DNA of 64,000 nucleotides from Kumtagia sp963829135 (GTDB lineage: Bacteria; Pseudomonadota; Alphaproteobacteria; Rhizobiales; Rhizobiaceae). Position numbers and translations under genes: made by a program. The notes under the pieces are model-generated. The model was given only the letters and a program-made list of their open reading frames with translations. It was not told the DNA's origin and ran no database searches. Within the stretch, counting starts at the first letter, position 1. The number at the start of each line of letters is the position of its first letter. The DNA is taken from the NCBI GenBank assembly GCA_963829135.1, contig CAWHHO010000004.1, positions 1-64,000 on the forward strand, given 5' to 3'. Below, in pieces: positions 26,144 to 36,731 of the stretch.

Positions 26144-27448
26144 ATGCAAACCACGTTCTCCCCAGCGCAACTCACTGATCCGCATATCGCGGAATCGGAA
26201 AAGATCCTGCGCAAATGCGTGCATTGCGGTTTCTGTACTGCCACCTGTCCCACATATGTAACGCTCGGCAACGAACTCGATTCCCCCCGTGGGCGCATCT
26301 ACCTGATCAAGGACATGCTGGAGAACGGCCGCCCCGCCGATAGAGAGATCGTCACCCATATCGATCGCTGCCTGTCCTGCCTGGCCTGCATGACGACCTG
26401 CCCGTCCGGCGTGAACTACATGCACCTGGTGGATCACGCCCGCGCCCATATCGAGAGGACGTATCGCCGCCCGATCGCCGACCGGGCCATCCGCGCACTG
26501 CTTGCGCTGACGCTGCCCTATCCGAAGCGCTTTCGGTCCGCCTTGCGGCTGGCCGGGCTGTTCCGCGGCCTTGCCAACCCGGTCATTGTGCGCGTTCCCG
26601 CGTTGAAGCCGCTGGCGGCTATGCTCAAGCTGGCGCCGGTCGCCGTGCCAGCAGCGTCGCCGGTTTCGCAGCCAGGCCGCCATGCACCGCTAGGCCCTAC
26701 GCGCGGCAGGGTCGCGCTGCTCACCGGATGTGCGCAGCAGGTGCTGGAACCGGGCATCAACGAAGCGACCGTTCGCCTGCTGACGCGGTTCGGCATCGAG
26801 GTGGTGGTGCCGGAGGGAGAAGCCTGCTGCGGCGCGCTGGTCCACCACATGGGCAAGGAGGATGCCGCGCTCGCCGCCGCTCGCAAAAATGTAGATGCGT
26901 GGACGCGCGAGATCGCGCGGGCGCCGCTCGACGCGATCGTCATCACTGCGTCCGGCTGCGGCACAACGATCAAGGACTACGGCTTCATGCTGCGGCTCGA
27001 CCCCGCCTATTCGGAAAAGGCGGCGCGCGTCACGGAACTGGCCAAGGACGTCACCGAATATCTGGCGACGCTCGATCTGCCGGAGCCGAGTTTCGTTTCC
27101 GGCATGACGGTCGCTTACCATTCAGCTTGCTCGATGCAGCATGGCCAGAAGATAACGCGCCAGCCGAAGGAGCTTTTGGTGCGCGCCGGCTTCGTGGTCA
27201 AGGAGCCGCGCGAAGGGCATCTGTGCTGCGGGTCGGCCGGCACCTACAACATCATGCAGCCGGAGATTTCCGCCAAACTGCGCGACCGCAAGGTCAAGAA
27301 CATCGAGGCGACGGGCGCAGCGATCGTCGCCACCGGCAATATCGGCTGTATCACCCAGATCGCTAGCGCAGCGAAGCTGCCGGTGGTGCATACAGTGGCG
27401 TTGCTGGATTGGGCATATGGCGGGGAGAAGCCTGTGGCCTTGTTGTAG
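26144..27448 (+). CDS. glcF: Glycolate oxidase iron-sulfur subunit GlcF
   Basis: 434 residues from the ATG at 26144. Two 4Fe-4S ferredoxin motifs, CVHCGFCTATCPT (about 24-36) and CLSCLACMTTCPSG (about 75-88), are followed by two CCG-type cysteine-rich domains (EACCGALVHHMG and HLCCGSAGTYN). GlcF passes electrons from the flavin subunits to the quinone pool. It completes the glcDEF locus, so all subunits needed for glycolate oxidation are present. The stop is 3 bp from the end of the convergent antitoxin-like gene. Confidence 0.96.
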   Translation: MQTTFSPAQLTDPHIAESEKILRKCVHCGFCTATCPTYVTLGNELDSPRGRIYLIKDMLENGRPADREIVTHIDRCLSCLACMTTCPSGVNYMHLVDHARAHIERTYRRPIADRAIRALLALTLPYPKRFRSALRLAGLFRGLANPVIVRVPALKPLAAMLKLAPVAVPAASPVSQPGRHAPLGPTRGRVALLTGCAQQVLEPGINEATVRLLTRFGIEVVVPEGEACCGALVHHMGKEDAALAAARKNVDAWTREIARAPLDAIVITASGCGTTIKDYGFMLRLDPAYSEKAARVTELAKDVTEYLATLDLPEPSFVSGMTVAYHSACSMQHGQKITRQPKELLVRAGFVVKEPREGHLCCGSAGTYNIMQPEISAKLRDRKVKNIEATGAAIVATGNIGCITQIASAAKLPVVHTVALLDWAYGGEKPVALL

Positions 27449-27451
27449 CGC

Positions 27452-27814
27452 CTACGCTGCAATATCGATCGCCATCTCCGCAGTGATGCGATCCCAGGGT
27501 ACGCTAATTCGACCGTCTTCCGCGCGCTCGATAAGCCCCGCATCGAGCAGAGCTATCACATCGGCGTGGACCCCCCGATAGTCGCGACCGAGCGCCTTTG
27601 ACAAGGCCCGGATCGATGTCGCGCCACGACCGCGGAGCGACCGAAGCAGGCTCCAACGATTCGGTGTCAGCAACTTGAGCAAGACTTCCATGGTCTCGAA
27701 CGCGATAACCGACGGTTCCGGAGAGCGATCGCCGCCGTCGATACGGGTCGCCATTCGATGCGCATCGGCGAAATAAGCGTCCAAGCTGTGCACATGCAAA
27801 CGAACTTCATTCAT
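27452..27814 (-). CDS. HTH antitoxin-like regulator paired with a TumE-like toxin
   Basis: 120 residues from the ATG at 27812-27814; an ATG at 27835 is also in frame. The centre looks like a winged HTH: LTPNRWSLLRSLRGRGATSI, RALSKALGRDYRGVHADVIA, LLDAGLIERAEDGRISVPWD. This resembles predicted transcriptional regulators that serve as antitoxins beside DUF6516/TumE proteins. The start overlaps the end of the upstream gene by 8 bp, so translation is coupled. Order toxin first, regulator second fits that family. Role is by comparison, not direct evidence. Confidence 0.7.
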   Translation of the reverse strand: MNEVRLHVHSLDAYFADAHRMATRIDGGDRSPEPSVIAFETMEVLLKLLTPNRWSLLRSLRGRGATSIRALSKALGRDYRGVHADVIALLDAGLIERAEDGRISVPWDRITAEMAIDIAA

Positions 27815-28094
27815 TGTCGATCTCCTTTCGGACATCCGCTTCGAAGTCGCTGATCAGCGCTTCCAAAGTGGTGAAGTTATAGGGCTCCTCCAGCAATCCG
27901 TAGTGCCGGTGATCGCCTTTGCCTGATTCATTGTCATATCCAATGATCCGTTCACCTGAACGGCCAAAGAAAAGCGAATATTTCAGCCCGTGCGTCCTTT
28001 CACGGGTTGGTTCAGGTAGCCGCCAGATCCTGATTTGAATGATCGATCCGCTCGCAAGCACGAATTTGCTGTCGCGGATCAGGATTGCACGCAT
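27807..28094 (-). CDS. TumE-like (DUF6516) putative toxin
   Basis: 95 residues. The sequence starts RAILIRDSKFVLASGSIIQI and continues RIWRLPEP, then GLKYSLFFGRSGERIIGYDN, then GKGDHRHYG before a C-terminal helix (LEALISDFEADVRKEI). The order of strand, YSL block, G-YDN and KGDHRH is that of the DUF6516 group annotated as TumE-type toxins. The activity is not known to me. It precedes and overlaps the HTH gene; a perfect palindrome sits 12 bp upstream of its start. Confidence 0.65.
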   Translation of the reverse strand: MRAILIRDSKFVLASGSIIQIRIWRLPEPTRERTHGLKYSLFFGRSGERIIGYDNESGKGDHRHYGLLEEPYNFTTLEALISDFEADVRKEIDNE

Positions 28095-28105
28095 ATGTAG
28101 GACAT

Positions 28106-28115
28106 AGCATATGCT
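28106..28115. promoter_or_regulatory. Candidate operator of the TumE-like pair
   Basis: AGCATATGCT is a perfect 10-bp palindrome just upstream of the toxin-like start at 28094, followed by AAGC words (GCTTCAACAAGC). Autoregulation by the downstream HTH protein at such a site is common for toxin-antitoxin pairs; here it is inference. Confidence 0.4.
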
Positions 28116-28217
28116 TCAACAAGCATCAAGGTATATGGAAAAGTGGCGGCGCAAACCCCTCGCGCCGCCCCTTGGCGGACCGCTGCTCACGCGGCCCGTC
28201 CCCCTCTAAGGATTGGG

Positions 28218-28529
28218 TTACATAGCGACCACCATGGTCCGGACGTCGATGTGCTCATAGAGGTCGGTCACATCCTCGTTGAGCAGGCGTATGCAGTCCG
28301 ACGAGACGTTGATGCCGCTCGTCCATGGCGCGTTGGTGCCGTGGATGCGGTAGAGCGTCGAGCCGAGATACAATGCGCATGCACCACGGCGGCGGTACGG
28401 AGGAGAACGATCTTGCTTTTTCAACAAATCTGACCCGGCGAAGTGCGACGCGACGCGAGGTGTCAGGAACTTGGCGGCAAACGCGAAACCGAAAGTGAAT
28501 CGGGTTGCATAAATTGCCCCGAATTCCAT
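28218..28529 (-). pseudogene. Remnant of an L,D-transpeptidase (YkuD) gene
   Basis: The C-terminal ~55 residues carry the end of an ErfK/YbiS/YkuD catalytic domain: ALYLGSTLYRIHGTNAPWT, then INVSSDCIRLLNEDVTDLYE. These hold the HGTN block and the catalytic Cys of the S-x-C-I-R motif. The upstream half of the domain is absent; residues before ALYLG are unrelated, and the usual proline/glycine-rich lead-in is reduced to PPYRRRGAC. So it is a truncated gene whose active protein cannot be made. It lies between the toxin-like locus and tag. Confidence 0.75.
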
Positions 28530-28631
28530 AAACCTTTTGGTGTGTTAACGCGTCCTTGCCCGACTTGGTAAAAGCGCGGTCAGTTTCACGAATACCTTGT
28601 TGGCAAATGACTTCTGGTGGGAGAAGTGGCT

Positions 28632-29258
28632 ATGTCCGGTTTGGCTGAGGGTTCCGACGGCATCACTCGATGCGCGTGGGCGGGCGACCTTGCCGACTAC
28701 CAGAATTACCACGACAGGGAATGGGGCCGCCCGGTCGTCGACGATCGCCGGCTGTTCGAAAAGATCTGTCTCGAAGGCTTTCAGTCCGGCCTTTCTTGGC
28801 TGACGATATTGCGCAAGCGCGAGAATTTCCGCGCAGCCTTCGCAGGCTTCGACATCGACAAGGTGGCCGAGTTTGGCGAGGCCGATGTGGAGCGACTTCT
28901 GCAGGACGCCGGCATCGTGCGTCATCGCGGCAAAATCGTATCGACCATCAACAATGCACGTCGTGCCCAGGAGTTGATAAAGGAAGCCGGCTCGCTCGCC
29001 GCCTGGTTCTGGCGGTTCGAACCCGGCTCAGACAACCGCCCGAAAACGGTCGATCATGCGACGCTGGTCGCCATGCCGAAGACCGAAGTGTCGACGCTTA
29101 TCTCAAAGGAGTTGAAGAAACGCGGCTGGAGCTTTGTCGGGCCGACCACGGTTTATGCCTTCATGCAGGCGATGGGGCTGGTCAATGATCACATCGAAGG
29201 CTGCCACTGCCGCGCCGAGATTGAGACATTCCGCAAGACATTCAAGCGGCCGGTTTGA
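28632..29258 (+). CDS. tag: DNA-3-methyladenine glycosylase I
   Basis: 208 residues from the ATG at 28632 (GGGAGAAGTGGCT upstream). Tag removes 3-methyladenine from alkylated DNA. Signature blocks: TRCAWAGDLADYQNYHDREW with zinc-binding Cys and His, GFQSGLSWLTILRKRENFRA, LQDAGIVRHRGKIVSTINNA, WSFVGPTTVYAFMQAMGLVN, and a C-terminal DHIEGCHCR with the other zinc ligands. Length is usual. It is a single gene, with gaps of about 100 bp on either side. Confidence 0.95.
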   Translation: MSGLAEGSDGITRCAWAGDLADYQNYHDREWGRPVVDDRRLFEKICLEGFQSGLSWLTILRKRENFRAAFAGFDIDKVAEFGEADVERLLQDAGIVRHRGKIVSTINNARRAQELIKEAGSLAAWFWRFEPGSDNRPKTVDHATLVAMPKTEVSTLISKELKKRGWSFVGPTTVYAFMQAMGLVNDHIEGCHCRAEIETFRKTFKRPV

Positions 29259-29343
29259 TTGGATACTTTGCTGCAGAACTGACTGCGGGAGACGAGCGGG
29301 CCTTATGCCGTGGCGTCAATCACGCAGGGGGCAGCTCTCCGCC

Positions 29344-29586
29344 TCAAACCACGCCACCGTTACCCGAGAGCATGAAGGCCGTGATCACTACGGCAACGGA
29401 TGCAGCGGCAGGATAAAGCACAAGCAAGACGGTGAGCATTGCCCGGCCGAACTGATCGCGCGAATTGTCATCCACGTCCTTGGCGAAGCCGAAGCCGCCG
29501 TGTGTGCGCTTCTCGGGCAGCGAACGCCCAAGCGGGGTCGCGCTGCTCTGCGGTACTTCCGATCGTATCTTGGCGACGTCATACAT
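29344..29586 (-). CDS. Small C-terminally membrane-anchored hypothetical protein
   Basis: 80 residues from the ATG at 29584-29586; an ATG at 29598 is also open. A polar N-terminal half with Ser, Pro, Arg and Lys (IRSEVPQSSATPLGRSLPEK) precedes a single hydrophobic segment (RAMLTVLLVLYPAAASVAVV, then ITAFML). Nothing identifies a family. It is convergent with tag and divergent from hisS. GGGCAAAATC precedes the ATG, a weak site. Confidence 0.5.
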   Translation of the reverse strand: MYDVAKIRSEVPQSSATPLGRSLPEKRTHGGFGFAKDVDDNSRDQFGRAMLTVLLVLYPAAASVAVVITAFMLSGNGGVV

Positions 29587-29867
29587 GATTTTGCCCACGG
29601 TTTGCCCGATTGCGCCGGCTTTTCGCAGAAATTGGTATCGGCTAAGTGTCGCGCGATCTGCGGCTGTGTAACGCTTTAGCTTCGCGTTCGGCGCGAAATC
29701 AGGGCTGGTTTGTGGCGGAGGCGCGAGTTCATCGCGGCAAGCGTGCCTTTATAGTTAACGCGCGTTAACGATTGGCATTTTCCTTCGCGAAAGAGGCAAG
29801 CCTTGCCGCGCCGAACTGCATCCGCTAGGACACGCCCGCCTCCCAAGAAATAGCGAAGCGAACTGCC

Positions 29868-31460
29868 ATGGCCGACAAGGAAAAGACGAAGGCGCGCCTG
29901 CCGCGCGGGTTTGCCGACCGCTCCGCGGACGACATCCGCGCCGTCGACCAGATGATGGCCAAGATCCGTGCGGTCTATGAGCTGTATGGCTTCGAGCCCG
30001 CCGACCAGCCGCTGATCGAATATACCGACGCGCTCGGGAAGTTCCTGCCCGACCAGGACCGGCCGAACGAGGGCGTGTTCTCGTTCCAGGACGAAGACGA
30101 GCAGTGGCTGTCGCTGCGCTATGACCTGACCGCGCCGACCGCGCGGTTTGTCGCCGAGAATTTCGAGCGCCTGCCGAAGCCGTACCGCAGCTATCGATCC
30201 GGCTGGGTGTTCCGCAACGAGAAGCCAGGCCCCGGCCGCTTCCGCCAGTTCATGCAGTTCGACGCCGACACGATCGGCACGCCGGGCGTCGCGGCGGACG
30301 CCGAGATGTGCATGATGATGGCCGATGTGATGGAAGCGCTTGGCATCAAGCGCGGCGACTATGTGATCCGGGTGAACAATCGCAAGGTGCTGGATGGCGT
30401 GCTCGAAGCGATCGGCCTGGGCGGGGACGAGAATGCCGGGCGCAGGCTGACGGTGCTCAGGGCGATCGACAAGCTCGATAAGTTTGGGCCGGACGGGGTG
30501 CGGGACCTGCTTGGAGCGGGTCGCTGGGATGGTGGCAAGGAAGGTGAAGGCGATTTCACCAAGGGCGCTGGACTTCCTCGACGACATCAGATCGAGCAAG
30601 GTAATTGCCTATCTAGCGCACGCCACATAACTTCCAGACCTCAGAGCTCATCGGCGGACAGATCACTTCGAATGGATCCGCAGCAGAGACAGTTACAATT
30701 TTGCCGAACGCATATGCTTGAGGATGCGAAATACCAAGACGGGCTCGACGCAGTTAGATCGAAGATTGCATCGCTGATCGTCGCGGACAGCGATTTGGGC
30801 TCGCGGCGCATGGATATGAGCGGGACGCGCATCACGATCGATCCCTCCGTCGTTCGTGGCCTCGAATACTACACAGGCCCGGTCTACGAAGCCGAATTGC
30901 TCGCTGAAATCCCCAATGAGGATGGCCAGATCGTGCGCTTCGGTTCGGTCGGGGGCGGCGGGCGCTATGACGGTCTCGTCTCGCGCTTTCGTGGCGAGCC
31001 GGTGCCCGCGACCGGCTTTTCCATCGGCGTTTCGCGGCTGATGACGGCGCTGAAGAACCTCGGCAAGCTCGATACATCGAATGTGATCGGCCCGGTCGTC
31101 GTCATGGTCATGGACCGCGATACCGACAGCCTCGGCCGCTATCAGAAGATGGTTGCGCAGCTTCGGCAGTCGGGCATTCGCGCCGAAATGTATCTCGGCG
31201 GCTCCGGCATGAAGCCGCAGATGAAATATGCCGACCGGCGCGGCAGCCCTTGCGTCGTGATCCAGGGCGGCGATGAGCGTGCCAAAGGCGAGGTGCAGAT
31301 CAAGGACATGGCGCTCGGCGAGCAACTGGCCAAGGACATCACCGACAACGCCGCCTGGCGCGAAGGCCGTCCGGCGCAGTTCTCAGTGCCGGAAACCGAG
31401 CTCGTCGAGGCGGTGCGCAGGGTGCTGGACGCGCAGGCGGCGGAGCGGAACCGCGCATGA
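29868..31460 (+). CDS. hisS: Histidine-tRNA ligase
   Basis: 530 residues, somewhat long for a rhizobial HisRS. It charges tRNA-His. Class II motifs are present: LSLRYDLTAPTARFVAE, YRSGWVFRNEKPGPGRFRQF, RGLEYYTGPVYEAEL, and FGSVGGGGRYDGLVSRFRG, plus a C-terminal anticodon-binding domain. Residues 236-285 (30573-30722) do not look like HisRS. The reading there is Arg/Gln/Ser-rich, whereas another frame reads ALDFLDDIRSSKVIAYLA (about 30565-30620). This may be an atypical insert or compensated frameshifts. It is followed by hisZ 46 bp downstream. Confidence 0.93.
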   Translation: MADKEKTKARLPRGFADRSADDIRAVDQMMAKIRAVYELYGFEPADQPLIEYTDALGKFLPDQDRPNEGVFSFQDEDEQWLSLRYDLTAPTARFVAENFERLPKPYRSYRSGWVFRNEKPGPGRFRQFMQFDADTIGTPGVAADAEMCMMMADVMEALGIKRGDYVIRVNNRKVLDGVLEAIGLGGDENAGRRLTVLRAIDKLDKFGPDGVRDLLGAGRWDGGKEGEGDFTKGAGLPRRHQIEQGNCLSSARHITSRPQSSSADRSLRMDPQQRQLQFCRTHMLEDAKYQDGLDAVRSKIASLIVADSDLGSRRMDMSGTRITIDPSVVRGLEYYTGPVYEAELLAEIPNEDGQIVRFGSVGGGGRYDGLVSRFRGEPVPATGFSIGVSRLMTALKNLGKLDTSNVIGPVVVMVMDRDTDSLGRYQKMVAQLRQSGIRAEMYLGGSGMKPQMKYADRRGSPCVVIQGGDERAKGEVQIKDMALGEQLAKDITDNAAWREGRPAQFSVPETELVEAVRRVLDAQAAERNRA

Positions 31461-31506
31461 GCACCCCCCTCTGGCCAGAGGGGGGTGCTTCGCAAAGCAA
31501 GTTGCC

Positions 31507-32622
31507 ATGACCCGTTACCCCGCCATCGCTCCCGTCATCCAGAACCTGTTCGCCGCGCGCGGCGCGGAGATGGTCGAGGTCGCCGTGCTGCAGCCGGCCG
31601 ATCCGTTCCTCGATATGGCCGGTGAGGATCTGCGTCGCCGCATTTTTCTCACCGAGAGCGAGACCGGCGCGCAGCTTTGCTTGCGGCCCGAATTCACCAT
31701 TCCCGTCTGCCTCGACCACATCCGCACCCAATCCGGCACGCCGCGCCGCTACGCCTATCTCGGCGAGGTCTTCCGGCAGCGCCGCGAGGGGCAGGCCGAG
31801 TTTTTTCAAGCCGGCATCGAGGATCTGGGCGACACCAACATCGCCGCCGCCGACGCCCGCCTGATTGCCGACGCACATGCGCTGCTCAGCCTTGCACTGC
31901 CTGAGACCGAGCTTGTAGTGACGCTCGGCGACCAGACAGTATTCGAGGCGGTGCTGGCCGCGCTCGGCCTGCCTCGCGGCTGGCAAAAGCGCCTCGTGCG
32001 GGCGTTCGGCGCGCCAGACCTGCTGGCTGGCGCCCTTGCCGACCTGTCTCGCATTCCGGCCAACGAGAATGTCGACCAGTCGCTGCCCGAAATTGCCGGT
32101 GCCGAACTGGCGGCGCTGACCGAACATATCAGCGCGGAGATGGAAAAGGCCGGTATTTCGCCGTCCGCCGGCCGTACGCCCGATGAGATCGCCCGCCGGC
32201 TGATCGAGAAGACCGAGTTGCAAAGCATCCGCCTGCCGGCTCATGCGCTGGATGCGCTGAAGGCGTTTCTCGACATTCACGTTCCGCTGGAGGACGCCGC
32301 CGAGACGCTGCAGGCGTTCGCCGATGATGTCGGCCTGGTGCTGGGAGCGGCGCTGGACGATTTCGCCGCGCGCGCCGGTGCCATCGAGACGGAGGGCCTG
32401 CCCGTAGGGGCAATCCGCTACGACGCCGCCTTTGGCCGGCCACTGGATTACTACACAGGCCTCGTGTTCGAGATTGCCGGGCGCGGCGCGGAAAGGCCGC
32501 TCGCCGGCGGCGGACGCTACGACCGGTTGCTGACCTTGCTCGGTGCATCGAAGCCGATCCCCGGCGTCGGCTTTTCCGTCTGGCTGGACCGCATCGAAGC
32601 GTTGCGGGAAGGCGAGGCATGA
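31507..32622 (+). CDS. hisZ: ATP phosphoribosyltransferase regulatory subunit
   Basis: 371 residues from the ATG at 31507. HisZ is a HisRS paralogue without ligase activity that activates the short form of HisG in the first step of histidine synthesis. It keeps the class II fold blocks (AQLCLRPEFTIPVCLDHIRT, YAYLGEVFRQRREGQAEFFQ, FGRPLDYYTGLVFEIAG, RPLAGGGRYDRLL) but lacks the C-terminal anticodon-binding domain. Its last codons overlap the hisG ATG by 4 bp, so the pair is translationally coupled. Confidence 0.95.
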   Translation: MTRYPAIAPVIQNLFAARGAEMVEVAVLQPADPFLDMAGEDLRRRIFLTESETGAQLCLRPEFTIPVCLDHIRTQSGTPRRYAYLGEVFRQRREGQAEFFQAGIEDLGDTNIAAADARLIADAHALLSLALPETELVVTLGDQTVFEAVLAALGLPRGWQKRLVRAFGAPDLLAGALADLSRIPANENVDQSLPEIAGAELAALTEHISAEMEKAGISPSAGRTPDEIARRLIEKTELQSIRLPAHALDALKAFLDIHVPLEDAAETLQAFADDVGLVLGAALDDFAARAGAIETEGLPVGAIRYDAAFGRPLDYYTGLVFEIAGRGAERPLAGGGRYDRLLTLLGASKPIPGVGFSVWLDRIEALREGEA

Positions 32623-33323
32623 CACTCACTCTCGCCATTCCGTCAAAGGGGCGCCTGCGTGAGCAGGCGCTGGAGGTGCTGGCTGCCGCCGGTCTGGCGG
32701 TGAGCCTGCCCGGAGACGAGCGCAAATATCGTGCCCGTATCGAGGGCCGCGACAATGTCGAGATTGCGTTCCTGTCCGCATCGGAAATCGCCGGCGAGCT
32801 TGGACTTGGCAATGTCGATCTCGGCATCACCGGCGAGGATCTGCTCTGCGAGAGCCGCGCCGACTGGGACGCGCGCACCGGGATCGCCGCCCGCCTTGGC
32901 TTTGGCCATGCATCGGTCGTGGTCGCGGTGCCGGAGGTCTGGCTGGACGTCGATACGATGGCCGATCTTGACGATGTCGCGGCCGATTTCCGCCAGCGCC
33001 ATGGCCGCCGTATGCGCATTGCGACGAAGTACTGGCGGCTGACGCAGCAGTTTTTTTCGCAAATGCACGGTATCCAGGTCTATCGCATCGTCGAAAGCCT
33101 CGGTGCAACCGAAGGCGCGCCGGCCGCCGGGTCAGCGGACGTCATCGTCGATATCACCACCACCGGCTCGACGCTGCGCGCCAATCACCTGAAGATCCTT
33201 TCCGACGGCGTCATCCTGCGCTCGCAAGCCTGCCTTGTTGCGTCGGGGCGGGAGAGGAACGGCGCAGATCAGGCAACATTAGAGGAAATCACGACAGCAG
33301 TTTTGCGCGCAATCCCCGGATGA
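32619..33323 (+). CDS. hisG: ATP phosphoribosyltransferase, short form
   Basis: 234 residues. HisG(S) condenses ATP with PRPP as the first step of histidine synthesis and requires HisZ. Visible: LAIPSKGRLREQALEVLAAA at the N-terminus, the LGNVDLGITGEDLLCESRAD block, and the PRPP loop VDITTTGSTLRANHLKIL. The C-terminal regulatory domain of the long form is absent, as expected with hisZ upstream. Its 3' end overlaps the convergent oxyR end by 35 bp (33289-33323). Confidence 0.96.
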   Translation: MTLTLAIPSKGRLREQALEVLAAAGLAVSLPGDERKYRARIEGRDNVEIAFLSASEIAGELGLGNVDLGITGEDLLCESRADWDARTGIAARLGFGHASVVVAVPEVWLDVDTMADLDDVAADFRQRHGRRMRIATKYWRLTQQFFSQMHGIQVYRIVESLGATEGAPAAGSADVIVDITTTGSTLRANHLKILSDGVILRSQACLVASGRERNGADQATLEEITTAVLRAIPG

Positions 33324-34194
33324 TCCCGGCCAGTTCGCGGCATTCCTCCTGACGCGGGCTGTTCTTTCGCCAGGCGAGCGCAATTTCGCGCGACGGCATG
33401 GGCTCGGCAAACGGCACGATCCTCAGGTCCCGGATCGCGTGGCTCGGGCCGGCAGCCATCTCCGGGATCAGCGTTACGCCAAGGCCATGGCCGACCATCT
33501 GCAGCAGGGTGGTCAGGCTGGTCGCGCCGTAGTTGGAGAGTGCCGTGGGCCTGACGCTGCCGCACAGTTTCAGCGCCTGGTCGCGCAGGCAATGGCCTTC
33601 CTCCAGCAGCATCAGTCGTTCCAGTGCCGGACTTTCCGGCGGCACGGGCGGGGCGGCGAAAGCCGTGTCCTGCGCTGGGACGGCGAGAAAGAAGCGGTCC
33701 TCGAACAGCGTCTCGGTGACCAGCCCCGCATGGTCAAGCGGCAATGCGGCGACAAATCCATCGATGCGGCCGGCAGCCGTCTCGGAGACAAGCGATGCGG
33801 TGATCGATTCGCGCAGTTCGAGTTGCAACTCGGGAAAGCGGTCGCGCAACTCGGGGAGCATTTCCGGCAGCAGGTAGGGGGCAACGGTCGGAATCATGCC
33901 AAGCCTGAAGCGGCCCTGCATCGTAGTGCGCCCGCGTCTCGCCAGGGCCTCCACCTCGCGGATCTGCGCAAGGATGGCTTCGATGCGCGGCAACAATGCC
34001 CTCGCCTCTTCCGTCATCCGCACGGCGACTCCACCGCGTTCGAACAGCCGGCATTCCAGCCGCACCTCCATCTCGGCAATCTGCGATGACAGCGCCGGTT
34101 GCGTCACCCCGGCGATTTCGGCGGCACGCCCGAAATGCAGCGTTTGGGCTAGCGCCTCGAAATAGTGCATCTGCCGGACGGTGAGGTTCGCCAT
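33289..34194 (-). CDS. oxyR: OxyR-type hydrogen peroxide sensing regulator
   Basis: 301 residues of the LysR family. The N-terminal winged HTH is LTVRQMHYFEALAQTLHFGR followed by AAEIAGVTQPALSSQIAEME. The redox pair is Cys202 and Cys211 in EEGHCLRDQALKLCG, the same nine-residue spacing as Cys199/Cys208 of E. coli OxyR. It lies divergent from katG, which it very likely activates after disulfide formation. The 295 bp between the two starts should contain its binding site. Confidence 0.92.
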   Translation of the reverse strand: MANLTVRQMHYFEALAQTLHFGRAAEIAGVTQPALSSQIAEMEVRLECRLFERGGVAVRMTEEARALLPRIEAILAQIREVEALARRGRTTMQGRFRLGMIPTVAPYLLPEMLPELRDRFPELQLELRESITASLVSETAAGRIDGFVAALPLDHAGLVTETLFEDRFFLAVPAQDTAFAAPPVPPESPALERLMLLEEGHCLRDQALKLCGSVRPTALSNYGATSLTTLLQMVGHGLGVTLIPEMAAGPSHAIRDLRIVPFAEPMPSREIALAWRKNSPRQEECRELAGIIRGLRAKLLS

Positions 34195-34334
34195 AAGGCA
34201 AAGTTATCGCAAAAATTACAAAAGGCAATTTGTCATTATCGGCATGGAGCTGTAATCTGCAAAGATTCCAGAGCGCCGAGCCGTTTGGCTCGCCCTCTGT
34301 CCGGCAACAACCCACCGACAAGGGAGGCAACGCC

Positions 34335-34388
34335 ATGGTCAATTCGACACTCACACGCGCTGGCGCCCTGGCAGGCGGATTCAGCTAG
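34335..34388 (+). CDS. Possible 17-residue leader peptide upstream of katG
   Basis: A short frame MVNSTLTRAGALAGGFS with a strong ribosome binding site (AAGGGAGGCAACGCC) that ends about 100 bp before the katG ATG at 34490. It lies in the oxyR-katG intergenic region. It may be a leader peptide, a remnant of a displaced katG start, or chance. Confidence 0.3.
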   Translation: MVNSTLTRAGALAGGFS

Positions 34389-34489
34389 CACTTCGGGGGG
34401 TGATGGGCGCAACGCGCGCGATTTGCGCGGCGTCGCGTTCGCCGCTTGAGAACGCCTCAACAAAATTCAGGATAAAATTGGAGACGAAC

Positions 34490-36670
<2,181 letters not shown>

Positions 36671-36697
36671 TCCTTCCGCGTCAGATGTAGATTTGCG

Positions 36698-36724
36698 AAG
36701 GCCGGTCGTAGTACCGGCCTTTTC
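36698..36724. terminator. Bidirectional terminator between katG and the SulP gene
   Basis: A perfect stem, AAGGCCGGT (36698-36706) and ACCGGCCTT (36713-36721), with a 6-base loop and a short T run. It lies 28 bp past katG and just before the end of the convergent transporter gene, so it can serve both. Confidence 0.85.
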
Positions 36725-36731
36725 TCACGGA

